Part shown: positions 1 through 5,937 of the stretch, piece after piece
Layout: the number at the start of each line of letters is the position of its first letter
Position numbering within the stretch: the stretch's first letter is position 1
IMG/VR virus record: IMGVR_UViG_3300047388_000079
Location: 1-22,894 of that record
DNA length: 22,894 nucleotides
Direction: 5' to 3' (one strand)
Source of the DNA: a virus
The notes under the pieces: generated by a model
What the model was told of the DNA's origin: nothing
What the model saw: the letters and a program-made list of their open reading frames with translations, nothing else
The model's database searches: none
Position numbers and translations under genes: made by a program

Positions 1-2
1 TC

Positions 3-782
3 AGCAAGATGGGCGACAAAGTAAAGATCCGCACCAAGCCGACGATCCAGATCAGGAACTATACTCTGGATCAGACGCTGACGGTGGATCGCCCGTCTTC
101 TACGGCGGTCGAGCTGACCATCGACTACGCCAAGTACTTCAACACGGTGCTTGACGACATCATGGAACGGCAGTCCGACATGAACCTGCTGTCCATGTGG
201 GGCGACGACGCGTCGGAGCAGATGAAGATCCAGATCGACACTGACGTTCTGACCAACATCGACGCTGGGGTCGACGCGGCCAACAAGGGCGCGACCGCCG
301 GAAAGGTATCCCAGAACATCAATCTGGGCGTCGCCGGCACGCCGATTGTTCCGACGGCGCTGACGATCCTAGACTCGATCATCAACATGGGTCAGGTGCT
401 CGACGAACAGAACATCCCTGAAACCGGGAGGTGGTTGGTCATCCCGCCCTGGGTCGGGTCATTGGTCAAGAAGAGCGATCTGCGCAACGCGTCCATCTCG
501 GGTGATGGGGTGTCCCTGGTGCGCAACGGCCGGCTCGGGATGATCGACCGGTTCACGCTTTTTTCTAGTAATTTGCTGCCGACGCTGACCGACACGACCC
601 ATAAGGTCACTCGTATTTTTGCGGGTCATTCGGCTGGGCTGACCTTTGCTTCGCAGATCAGCGAGATGGAGACGCTGCGGGCCGAGAGCACGTTCGGTAC
701 GTTGTTGCGCGGGTTGCAGGTCTATGGCTTCAAGGTCATCGACGGAACCTGCATTACCGAGCTGTACGCGTCGCCGACCTAG
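3..782 (+). CDS. Major capsid (coat) protein, HK97-like fold, 5' partial
   Basis: This is the shell protein of the phage head. The frame is already open at the left edge (Ser-Lys precede the Met at position 9), so that Met is internal and the true start lies upstream. The visible part has hallmarks I know from podovirus coat proteins: a β-rich opening (GDKVKIRTKPTIQIRNY), a Val-Glu-Leu-x-Ile-Asp-x-x-Lys-Tyr segment, a spine-helix-like stretch (ASEQMKIQIDTDVLTNI), the GATAGKVSQNINLG loop, a GQVLDEQNIPETGRWLVIPP block, and a C-terminal TFASQISEMETL...RGLQVYGFKVI block. About 40 N-terminal residues are probably missing. It is followed directly by a strong hairpin. The family call is from pattern recall, not a search, but coat identity is very likely. 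Confidence 0.9.
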   Translation, partial: SKMGDKVKIRTKPTIQIRNYTLDQTLTVDRPSSTAVELTIDYAKYFNTVLDDIMERQSDMNLLSMWGDDASEQMKIQIDTDVLTNIDAGVDAANKGATAGKVSQNINLGVAGTPIVPTALTILDSIINMGQVLDEQNIPETGRWLVIPPWVGSLVKKSDLRNASISGDGVSLVRNGRLGMIDRFTLFSSNLLPTLTDTTHKVTRIFAGHSAGLTFASQISEMETLRAESTFGTLLRGLQVYGFKVIDGTCITELYASPT

Positions 783-786
783 GCTT

Positions 787-799
787 CACTACCGTAGTG
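787..799. repeat. Dispersed palindrome copy 1 (CACTACCGTAGTG)
   Basis: A 13-bp palindrome with a central C, in the non-coding gap after the capsid gene. It shares its half-sites CACTAC/GTAGTG with four other palindromes in the window (4862, 7460, 16107 and 22214). A third half-site (CCACTACGG) ends at 830 and forms the distal arm of the terminator-like hairpin. Confidence 0.8.
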
Positions 800-830
800 G
801 GGGGTGAGGAGATCAACCCCCCCACTACGG
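787..830 (+). terminator. Terminator-like hairpin after the capsid gene
   Basis: A perfect 13-bp stem is formed by 792-804 (CCGTAGTGGGGGG) and 818-830 (CCCCCCACTACGG), with a 13-nt loop. It begins 9 nt after the capsid stop codon. The left arm overlaps a second palindrome, CACTACCGTAGTG at 787-799, so two alternative foldings compete. No T-tract follows (the next bases are AGGACGCAGG). It may therefore be a partial terminator, a transcript-stabilising 3' hairpin, or a protein site. A structure that lets coat mRNA be more abundant than the downstream genes would fit the position; that is inference. Confidence 0.6.
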
Positions 831-849
831 AGGACGCAGGGAGGTTGAT

Positions 850-1011
850 ATGGGTGTATCCGGAATTCTGCTCGTCGCCGCGTTTCTGCTGACGCTAATC
901 GCTTCGCTCTGGGGCGGCCCTGGCGCGCCGGCTCCCTATGTCCGGTTTCCGCACTTCGGCTGGCTCGGCGTGAGCCTCTACTTTCTCCTGCTTGTGTTGG
1001 GTGGAAGGTAA
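850..1011 (+). CDS. Small membrane protein with two transmembrane segments (53 aa)
   Basis: This short gene has a good ribosome binding site (AGGGAGG, about 6 nt before the ATG). The protein has two hydrophobic helices: residues 4-21 (SGILLVAAFLLTLIASLW) and about 37-51 (FGWLGVSLYFLLLVL). They are separated by a short Gly/Pro/Ala loop, so a hairpin in the inner membrane is likely. Small two-span proteins of this shape are common between the coat and adaptor genes of podoviruses, but I know no proven function. It is not an obvious holin, because there is no endolysin next to it and no charged C-terminal tail. The coding call rests on the ribosome binding site, the hydrophobic pattern and the fit between the hairpin and the next gene. 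Confidence 0.75.
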   Translation: MGVSGILLVAAFLLTLIASLWGGPGAPAPYVRFPHFGWLGVSLYFLLLVLGGR

Positions 1012-1020
1012 GATCCGCTG

Positions 1021-1386
1021 ATGCCTAGAACCATAGGCACGCTGGTGATGGAAGCCCGTGGCTTGCTCAACGACACGGTGCCGATCTCGGGGTCGCCCCG
1101 GTTTTCGGATGGCGACCTGATGGACGCGTTCAACGACGCGCTGCTGCAGGTTCGCGTCAAGCGTCCGGACGCGTTTCTTAGGTATGGGCTGCGTAACCCC
1201 CTATTGGTTTATCAACTACCAGACGATCAAGACACCCCACTGCCGATCGACGACATGTTTTACACTCCGATCGTGTTTTACGTGGTCGGTCGTAGCGAGC
1301 TCGTCGAGGATACCTTCGCCGATGATGGGCGGGCCATAACGTTAGCCAACAAGTTTGTCTCTCAGCTGCTGAAGGTAGCTTCGTGA
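1021..1386 (+). CDS. Head-tail adaptor-like protein (DUF6682 type)
   Basis: This 121-residue protein probably closes the head or joins it to the tail. It opens with a helix-rich pattern (RTIGTLVMEARGLLNDT), then RFSDGDLMDAFNDALLQVRVKRPDAF, an RNPLLVYQLPDDQD strand, and a C-terminal helix near residues 97-121. This order (early helix, 'D.L..W.NDA...V...RPDA', β-strand pair, closing helix) matches what I recall of DUF6682 phage adaptor proteins; it may be somewhat shorter than typical. The start is ATG after a GGAAGG motif inside the end of the preceding gene. The stop codon (1384-1386) overlaps the next ATG by one base, implying coupled translation. Confidence 0.65.
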   Translation: MPRTIGTLVMEARGLLNDTVPISGSPRFSDGDLMDAFNDALLQVRVKRPDAFLRYGLRNPLLVYQLPDDQDTPLPIDDMFYTPIVFYVVGRSELVEDTFADDGRAITLANKFVSQLLKVAS

Positions 1387-2018
1387 TGGCTGACACCCCC
1401 GCTTATCTGGATCCTAAGCCCGACATAGACCGGCTGCTCGACAACGTCCAGTCGCAGATGCCCGGCCTTACGACCGACACGGCGACGATGGTGATCTGGA
1501 ACACGATCGAGGATTTTTACCAGAGGTCCACTTTACGCCGCGAGCATGTGTATTGGACCCTGCCGCCGCGCGTGATGGTCTTGGACTTTGACCCGTTCGA
1601 CAGTCAGTGGCGGGTATGCAGGTTTGTCGGGTTTAGAGGTCTATCACGAGCCAAGTTCATCCCGCCGGGGAAGGTGTTGGATCTGGAATGTCCGGCGCCG
1701 GACAGCGCGCGTTCCGGCGAGGTGCTGCTCGCTCTAAAACCGTCGAGCCTGCAAAGTGAGCTTCCCTACGACATCTGGACCCAGTGGTTCGAGACGCTGC
1801 TGGCGGGCGCGCTGTATCGCTTGTTTTTACAGCCAGCTAAGCCCTACAGCGATCCGCAGGCGGCACGTCTGCACGCCGCTGCGTTTCGCGCCGGCGTCGC
1901 TTCGGCGCGCGCCCAGGCGCAGGCATATAACCTAACGGGTGGCAGCTCCTGGCGGTATCCGTACTTCTCGCAGGGGCGCCAGCTCGCCTATGGGTGGCAG
2001 GTCTTATATGGCGGATAA
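1386..2018 (+). CDS. Virion structural protein, probable head-tail connector (210 aa)
   Basis: The chosen start is the ATG at 1386, which overlaps the preceding TGA. The N-terminal third is helical (IDRLLDNVQSQMPGLTTDTATMVIW). The middle is β-rich with many Trp/Phe/Pro residues. The C-terminal third carries a long Ala/Arg helix (AARLHAAAFRAGVASARAQA, residues about 157-176), followed by a Trp/Tyr/Phe-rich tail (SSWRYPYFSQGRQ). I associate the combination of 'PYSDPQAA..H...F..G...AR..A' and an aromatic WR-P-F tail with podovirus adaptor or connector proteins that sit between the portal-proximal adaptor and the tail. I cannot name the family. Its position right after the DUF6682-like gene supports a neck role. 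Confidence 0.6.
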   Translation: MADTPAYLDPKPDIDRLLDNVQSQMPGLTTDTATMVIWNTIEDFYQRSTLRREHVYWTLPPRVMVLDFDPFDSQWRVCRFVGFRGLSRAKFIPPGKVLDLECPAPDSARSGEVLLALKPSSLQSELPYDIWTQWFETLLAGALYRLFLQPAKPYSDPQAARLHAAAFRAGVASARAQAQAYNLTGGSSWRYPYFSQGRQLAYGWQVLYGG

Positions 2019-2805
2019 GGATTATCTGTTTCAGGTCTACTCCGATAGCCTGACGCCCTTCGGCCCGGTCGGGAAGGAGAACTTGGACGTCGTTCGTCTG
2101 CGGTTTGATTTTTCTAAATACCTCGATGTTGGCGAGACGATCGACATCGTTCAGTTTCCGACAATCGACACGGTGCAGCCAGAGCAGCAGCAGAACAACG
2201 GCGTGTGGCGCCCGGACTACCCAGTGGATTGCGGCCCGGCGCCTGCGCCCGTCGCGTTGCCGCCGGATGATTACCCGCTGACGATCGTCTCTGAGGCGAT
2301 CACCACTATGGGTACGCATGTCGATGTGAGAGTTAATTCCGGTACGCCGGGTTTCACCTACGTCGTGAGTATTTTAATCGTTGGCGCGACGACCCGGCGG
2401 CGCAAGCAGATAGACACGCTGGTCGCTGTCGAGATGCCGGTCAACGGGCTGATGGTCGGGCCGGGGCAGCTCGACCCGGACATCATACCGCCGATCATCA
2501 TCGCAGGTTCGATCGCGTTGCCGATGGGGTTCAACGGGTTGGTGGTGCTCGAGAACTCGGGAAATCTTACGAGCCTGGTTATTACACTGCCGCCAAACCC
2601 AGATTTAGGCCAGTTGGTCGAATTTATCGACGCACTTGGCAAGGACGGATCCTATCCGGTGACGTTTCGTGGCGACGGCAATGTGCCGGTTGATGGTGAT
2701 TTAAGTGTTACGTTTGTCAGTGCAATAAATTTTGATTGTTTGCGCTTTATATGGATGGGTACGAACTGGATCATGGAGTCTCAGCGTTTTGGGTTTTTGG
2801 GTTGA
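2008..2805 (+). CDS. Fibre-tail adaptor-like structural protein (265 aa)
   Basis: The start is set at the ATG at 2008 (MADKDYLFQVYSD), which overlaps the previous gene by 11 nt; the upstream in-frame ATG at 1939 would give a long overlap and a low-quality Arg-rich leader. Residues about 25-50 (LDVVRLRFDFSKYLDVGETID) and about 90-140 (a β-sandwich-like stretch with FTYVVSILIVGATTRRRKQIDTLVAVEM) resemble small phage proteins that clamp fibres onto the tail. Residues about 165-265 form a second β-rich block ending FDCLRFIWMGTNWIMES, like C-terminal trimer tips of phage fibres. I infer a fusion of an adaptor and a small tip domain. The last 100 bases are notably AT-richer than the surroundings. 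Confidence 0.5.
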   Translation: MADKDYLFQVYSDSLTPFGPVGKENLDVVRLRFDFSKYLDVGETIDIVQFPTIDTVQPEQQQNNGVWRPDYPVDCGPAPAPVALPPDDYPLTIVSEAITTMGTHVDVRVNSGTPGFTYVVSILIVGATTRRRKQIDTLVAVEMPVNGLMVGPGQLDPDIIPPIIIAGSIALPMGFNGLVVLENSGNLTSLVITLPPNPDLGQLVEFIDALGKDGSYPVTFRGDGNVPVDGDLSVTFVSAINFDCLRFIWMGTNWIMESQRFGFLG

Positions 2806-2816
2806 GGGCAACATAG

Positions 2817-4502
2817 ATGGCTGTCGTACTTGAAGTTTCCCTTACCCTGAACCCAAACAACCAGATTGCGTATCTGGCTGACTTTACGTCGCTGATCGAA
2901 GACACTGAGTATATTATAAATGCGACGTATATTGGTTACGACACGCGGTTTGTCTTTCACGGCAACCTGGATATTACCCTTACCAAGCCGCCTATCGGGG
3001 TGCCGGCTTCCGGCACGATAGTCCCGGCGGAGATCAGCACGGTTCCCACGGCGGCGACACCGCCACCACCGCCGACTTATCCGTACTCGACAAAAGACCG
3101 GCTGGTCGCGAGCAACCTCAACATCGACTTTGAGTTTAGCCCTAACACCGTACCGCCGCATAGTTTGCTCGGCGGTGCCGGTAAGTTCAAATACTGGGTT
3201 GATACAAGTACGGCGCTGCCGTCGTTACGGCAGTGCATCGTGCCGCGCGCTTCTACCACTTACACCGCTGCCGAATGGATCTTGTTAGGAACAATAGATG
3301 CAGCTGCTCACAAATTTCATTTTAACGGCGACGTTGTTGATTTTGTTGGCGGTGGCGGTACTAGCAATATTTTTAATGTCACCAACCTCGCAGTAAGCGG
3401 CGCATCAAACTTAACGACACTTAATGTGGCTGGGGCTTCGACGCTGACGACGCTTAATGTCGGCGGTGCGACGACATTGAGCAGCACGCTTGGTGTCAGC
3501 GGCGCGACGACATTGGGCAGTACGCTGAATGTGAGCGGAGCGACGACGCTGGGTACGCTGAACATCAGCGGCGCTACGACGATGACCGGCGATCTGACGG
3601 TGCCGACCATCAATTTCTCGACCTCATCCGGCGGCGCAAACCGTTTCGCCCTAGGGTGGAACGGTGCTCATGTCACGACTTGGATCGGCGGCGTTATTGC
3701 AGGAACCGTGCCGTCTGCGTTGCCAGTGCCGATCGCCGAAGGCGGCACGAGCGCTACTTCTGCCGCAGCGGCATTGGCCAATCTTGGCGGGTTCCCCAAC
3801 ACCGGCGGCACGCTCAACGGCGCTCTAAACGTTAATGGCAACATAACGACCGGCGGCGTGGTTCAGGGGAACTATCTCCACTCGACCGGCTGGGTCGACG
3901 GGACTTATGTCCACTCGACCGGCGCTGTCACTGCGGATGGTACCGTCACAGGAGGCTATCTCCATTCGACTGGACATGTCGATGCAGACGGCATTTTGCA
4001 TGCCGCTGGCGGACAGATGTCTATGGGCAATGGCGGTCTCGGTCGCAGATTGTCGATAGATCCCGGTTGGTATTGGGAGTGGAACAGCAGTAACGGTGAC
4101 CTGATCTGGGGTGGCCCGTCCGGCGCGCAGTTTTGGGTCACGCGGTATTCGGATCGTTACTGCGGCAACCAGATTGGGCCGGTGTTCGGGAATGGGGCGT
4201 ACATAAATTTTTCTGACGCTCGAGGCAAGACCGACATCGCCCCGGCGAAGCAGGGGCTGGACGAGATTATGAAGCTCAAGCCGGTGAGTTTTCGGCGAGT
4301 GCGCGAAGAGGGCAAGGCAGGCGGCGTCGAGCTGGGGTTTACGGCGCAGGATGTTCAGGAGGTTCTGCCGGAAGCGGTGCACCCCCTGGAAGCCGGCGCC
4401 GATCCCCATCTCGGGGTGTCGCTTGATCCGATTGTGGTTAGCCTGGTGAACGCCGTGCAGCATCTGGTGGCTCGCCTTGAGGCTTTGGAAGGGGCCCGTT
4501 GA
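2817..4502 (+). CDS. Tail fibre with C-terminal Peptidase_S74 intramolecular chaperone (561 aa)
   Basis: A receptor-binding fibre or spike. The N-terminal part (residues 1-185) is β-rich with a Pro-rich hinge (ATPPPPPTYP). Residues about 189-261 carry six or so degenerate 11-14-residue repeats (VSGATTLGSTLNVSGATTL), typical of a trimeric β-fibre shaft. Then come PIAEGGTSATSAAAALANLGG and a stretch of YLHSTG/YVHSTG repeats (about 355-390). The last 96 residues match the S74 chaperone: Ser466-Asp-Ala-Arg-Gly-Lys471 gives the Ser...Lys dyad five residues apart, followed by LKPVSFRR, GFTAQDVQEVLPEAV and a closing coiled coil. In this family the trimeric chaperone cuts itself off before the Ser, so the mature fibre would end at Phe465. 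The stop codon overlaps the next ATG. Confidence 0.85.
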   Translation: MAVVLEVSLTLNPNNQIAYLADFTSLIEDTEYIINATYIGYDTRFVFHGNLDITLTKPPIGVPASGTIVPAEISTVPTAATPPPPPTYPYSTKDRLVASNLNIDFEFSPNTVPPHSLLGGAGKFKYWVDTSTALPSLRQCIVPRASTTYTAAEWILLGTIDAAAHKFHFNGDVVDFVGGGGTSNIFNVTNLAVSGASNLTTLNVAGASTLTTLNVGGATTLSSTLGVSGATTLGSTLNVSGATTLGTLNISGATTMTGDLTVPTINFSTSSGGANRFALGWNGAHVTTWIGGVIAGTVPSALPVPIAEGGTSATSAAAALANLGGFPNTGGTLNGALNVNGNITTGGVVQGNYLHSTGWVDGTYVHSTGAVTADGTVTGGYLHSTGHVDADGILHAAGGQMSMGNGGLGRRLSIDPGWYWEWNSSNGDLIWGGPSGAQFWVTRYSDRYCGNQIGPVFGNGAYINFSDARGKTDIAPAKQGLDEIMKLKPVSFRRVREEGKAGGVELGFTAQDVQEVLPEAVHPLEAGADPHLGVSLDPIVVSLVNAVQHLVARLEALEGAR

Positions 4503-4708
4503 TGGATACCAACCAGGAAATACCGCTGACGCTCACGGCGGGCGACGCTAGTATTTTACTTCAGCTGCTTAACGAGGCGCCTTATCGGGTCGCCGCGCCG
4601 CTGATTGACAAGATGCGGCGCCAGATCCTAGCGGTTGACCCGACTGCCTTTGATCCAGTCGTGGGGCAGGCGCAACCCAACGGACATTTACAGGAGATCC
4701 CGCGATGA
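4502..4708 (+). CDS. Small conserved-type phage protein (68 aa)
   Basis: The start is the ATG at 4502, overlapping the upstream TGA; its own stop overlaps the next ATG at 4705. The sequence reads LTLTAGDASILLQLLNEAPYRVAAPLIDKMRRQI, a β-strand then helix-turn-helix shape that I recall from many short phage proteins in structural modules ('L...D...IL..L...PY..V..LI.KI..Q'). No enzyme motif or membrane segment is visible. The C-terminal third is a loose Pro/Gln tail. Function is unknown; it could be a fibre-associated factor or a host-takeover protein carried in the late operon. Confidence 0.65.
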   Translation: MDTNQEIPLTLTAGDASILLQLLNEAPYRVAAPLIDKMRRQILAVDPTAFDPVVGQAQPNGHLQEIPR

Positions 4709-4926
4709 ATGGAACCTATGACAAGCACGGTCTTACGAACACCGCCCATAACACCGGTGGCGGCGGCAGTAAGTCGTTACCCCAACAACCGATCCCCGGT
4801 CCGGAAAATCCCGGCCCGCCGGCGTCCATGAGGAAGGCGCTGGCCAAGAAGAGCGGCAACTCCACTACCGGTAGTGGGCCTGGCCTGCCTAATCGTAACA
4901 CTAGCTTTCCAGGGAGTGTCCGATGA
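4705..4926 (+). CDS. Unrecognised disordered Gly/Pro-rich small protein (73 aa)
   Basis: I do not recognise this protein. It is low in hydrophobic residues, with a Gly run (NTGGGGSKS), a Pro stretch (PIPGPENPGPPAS), a short basic helix (MRKALAKK) and a Ser/Thr/Gly tail, so it is probably unstructured. Both ends are tightly coupled to neighbours by ATGA overlaps, which supports real translation. Its Ser53-Thr-Thr-Gly-Ser-Gly segment is encoded by one copy of the dispersed palindrome (4862-4877). The gene may exist partly as a vehicle for that element; this is inference. Confidence 0.5.
   Translation: MNGTYDKHGLTNTAHNTGGGGSKSLPQQPIPGPENPGPPASMRKALAKKSGNSTTGSGPGLPNRNTSFPGSVR
4862..4877. repeat. 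Dispersed palindrome copy 2 (CCACTACCGGTAGTGG)
   Basis: A perfect 16-bp palindrome inside the 73-aa gene. It is read as Ser-Thr-Thr-Gly-Ser-Gly. It is identical in its 16-bp core to the copy at 16107-16124 and is read there in the same frame. Confidence 0.9.
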
Positions 4927-5126
4927 GCCTCGGCAAGGACCGGGTCCGCGCCGGGTTTAACCCGAGCGGCGATCAGCGGGTCGAGAGTATCAAATCCTTG
5001 AGCGCCCAGCTGATCGACATCTGTGAAGATTTGAAGCCGCTCGATCCGAGGCTGGCCGCGCTGGCGCAGACTGCCTACGAGGAAGCGGCGATGTGGGCTG
5101 TCAAGGCTGCGACAACTAGCAAATAG
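4923..5126 (+). CDS. Acb2/Tad1 hairpin-like protein, candidate cyclic-nucleotide sponge (67 aa)
   Basis: A small helical protein. After a short lead (MSLGKDRVRAGFNPSGD) it forms two long helices: residues about 18-36 (QRVESIKSLSAQLIDICED) and about 45-65 (LAALAQTAYEEAAMWAVKAA), joined by a KPLDPR turn. The 'I...A..L...CE.L....RL.ALA.T..EEAAMWAVKA' pattern is what I know as the Acb2/Tad1 hairpin domain (formerly DUF7681). Characterised members bind cyclic di/trinucleotides or cyclic-ADP-ribose-type signals and blunt CBASS or Thoeris immunity. The Tyr-Glu-Glu-Ala-Ala-Met-Trp-Ala core is the strongest evidence. Activity in this protein is not shown; related small proteins occur widely in phages without a tested role. 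The start overlaps the upstream stop (ATGA). It is an early-type function carried here in a late operon, which is unusual but precedented. Confidence 0.65.
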   Translation: MSLGKDRVRAGFNPSGDQRVESIKSLSAQLIDICEDLKPLDPRLAALAQTAYEEAAMWAVKAATTSK

Positions 5127-5136
5127 GAGAATTACC

Positions 5137-5787
5137 ATGCCTGCGCCTTATCAACACGCTTCCGACTGGATCCCCGGAGTACCGACACCCTTCTCGGGGG
5201 TGATCCGCGTCGCCGATGGTAAGTGGATCGCCTGCGCCGCCGACAGCCCGGAGTGGGAGGAGTATCTGACTTGGGCGGCTACAGACCCGGCGAACGTTCC
5301 GGACCCGTATCTGGCGCCCGCCGCCGGCGGCGTGACGGTCGTTCCTGCGCAGGACGAGGTGCTCTACGGTGCGGCGGTCGAGTCACTGCCGCCGGCCGGG
5401 CAGCCGGTGATGAGCACCGTGCCGGCAGTTACGGTCAACGACGCAATCGGCACATCTGCGGTCGTCGGCGATACGCTGAAATGCACCATGGGCGAGTGGG
5501 AGGGCGAGCCTACTTCGTATCAGTATCGCTGGATCAACGAGCTTATGACGGATCTTTCCGCCGGTGATACTTACATCGTCGCCGGTTCCGATGTCGACCA
5601 TAGCGTATGCTGCGTCGTCACTGCGACCAATGCTGGCGGGTCGACCACGTCAGCACCGTCCAACGCGGTTGCTGTCGCTGCCCCGGTAGAAGGGACGGTG
5701 GAGACTACCGGGTCACGTCGCGAGTACCTGAAGGCGGAGGTAGAGGAGCCTCACCGGCGCTCGCACCATAAGAAGGAAGAGGAATAA
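5137..5787 (+). CDS. Ig-like domain virion protein with small fibre-companion N-terminus (216 aa)
   Basis: Preceded by a clear AGGAGA ribosome site. Residues about 20-50 (VIRVADGKWIACAADSPEWE..YLTWAA) match the core of two small proteins further on, at 11873 and 14043 ('R.ADG.FIP.D..N.DYQ.YL.W'). Residues about 93-182 form a bacterial/phage Ig-like domain: GDTLKCTMGEWEGEPTSYQYRW, then ADG-type turns, CCVVTATNAGGSTTSAPSNAV. Such domains often sit on virion surfaces and bind glycans weakly. The tail (residues about 190-216) is strongly charged (EVEEPHRRSHHKKEEE). I infer a surface decoration or fibre-associated protein. The fusion of the companion module with an Ig-like domain is seen directly from the alignment by eye. 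Confidence 0.65.
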   Translation: MPAPYQHASDWIPGVPTPFSGVIRVADGKWIACAADSPEWEEYLTWAATDPANVPDPYLAPAAGGVTVVPAQDEVLYGAAVESLPPAGQPVMSTVPAVTVNDAIGTSAVVGDTLKCTMGEWEGEPTSYQYRWINELMTDLSAGDTYIVAGSDVDHSVCCVVTATNAGGSTTSAPSNAVAVAAPVEGTVETTGSRREYLKAEVEEPHRRSHHKKEEE

Positions 5788-5790
5788 GTT

Positions 5791-5937
5791 GTGAAGGGAA
5801 GCCCTAAGATCAAAAAAGTCCTGCACGAGTTTAAGACCGGCACGTTGCACTCCGGCTCGGCGAAGGGGCCGAAGGTCACCGATCGTAAGCAGGCGATCGC
5901 AATCGCGATGAGTGAGGCTAAGAAGGGCAGGAAATAG
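5791..5937 (+). CDS. DUF6496-like small basic protein (48 aa, GTG start)
   Basis: A short gene starting with GTG three bases after the preceding stop. The product is very basic and reads KVLHEFKTGTLHSGS, then VTDRKQAIAIAMSEAKKGRK. The pairing 'KV..EFK.G.L.SG' with 'V..RKQAIAIA.SEA.K' is the signature I know as DUF6496, a small domain found in phages and bacteria with no established function. A nucleic-acid-binding role is plausible from its charge. The next gene begins immediately after its TAG. An upstream GGAAGAGG motif can serve as ribosome site. Confidence 0.75.
   Translation: MKGSPKIKKVLHEFKTGTLHSGSAKGPKVTDRKQAIAIAMSEAKKGRK

Noticed and set aside
1939-2007. Upstream in-frame ATG for the 2008 gene
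   Set aside because: It would overlap the preceding gene by 80 nt and add an Arg/Gly-rich leader unlike the rest; the ATG at 2008 fits the 11-nt overlap seen at two other junctions.
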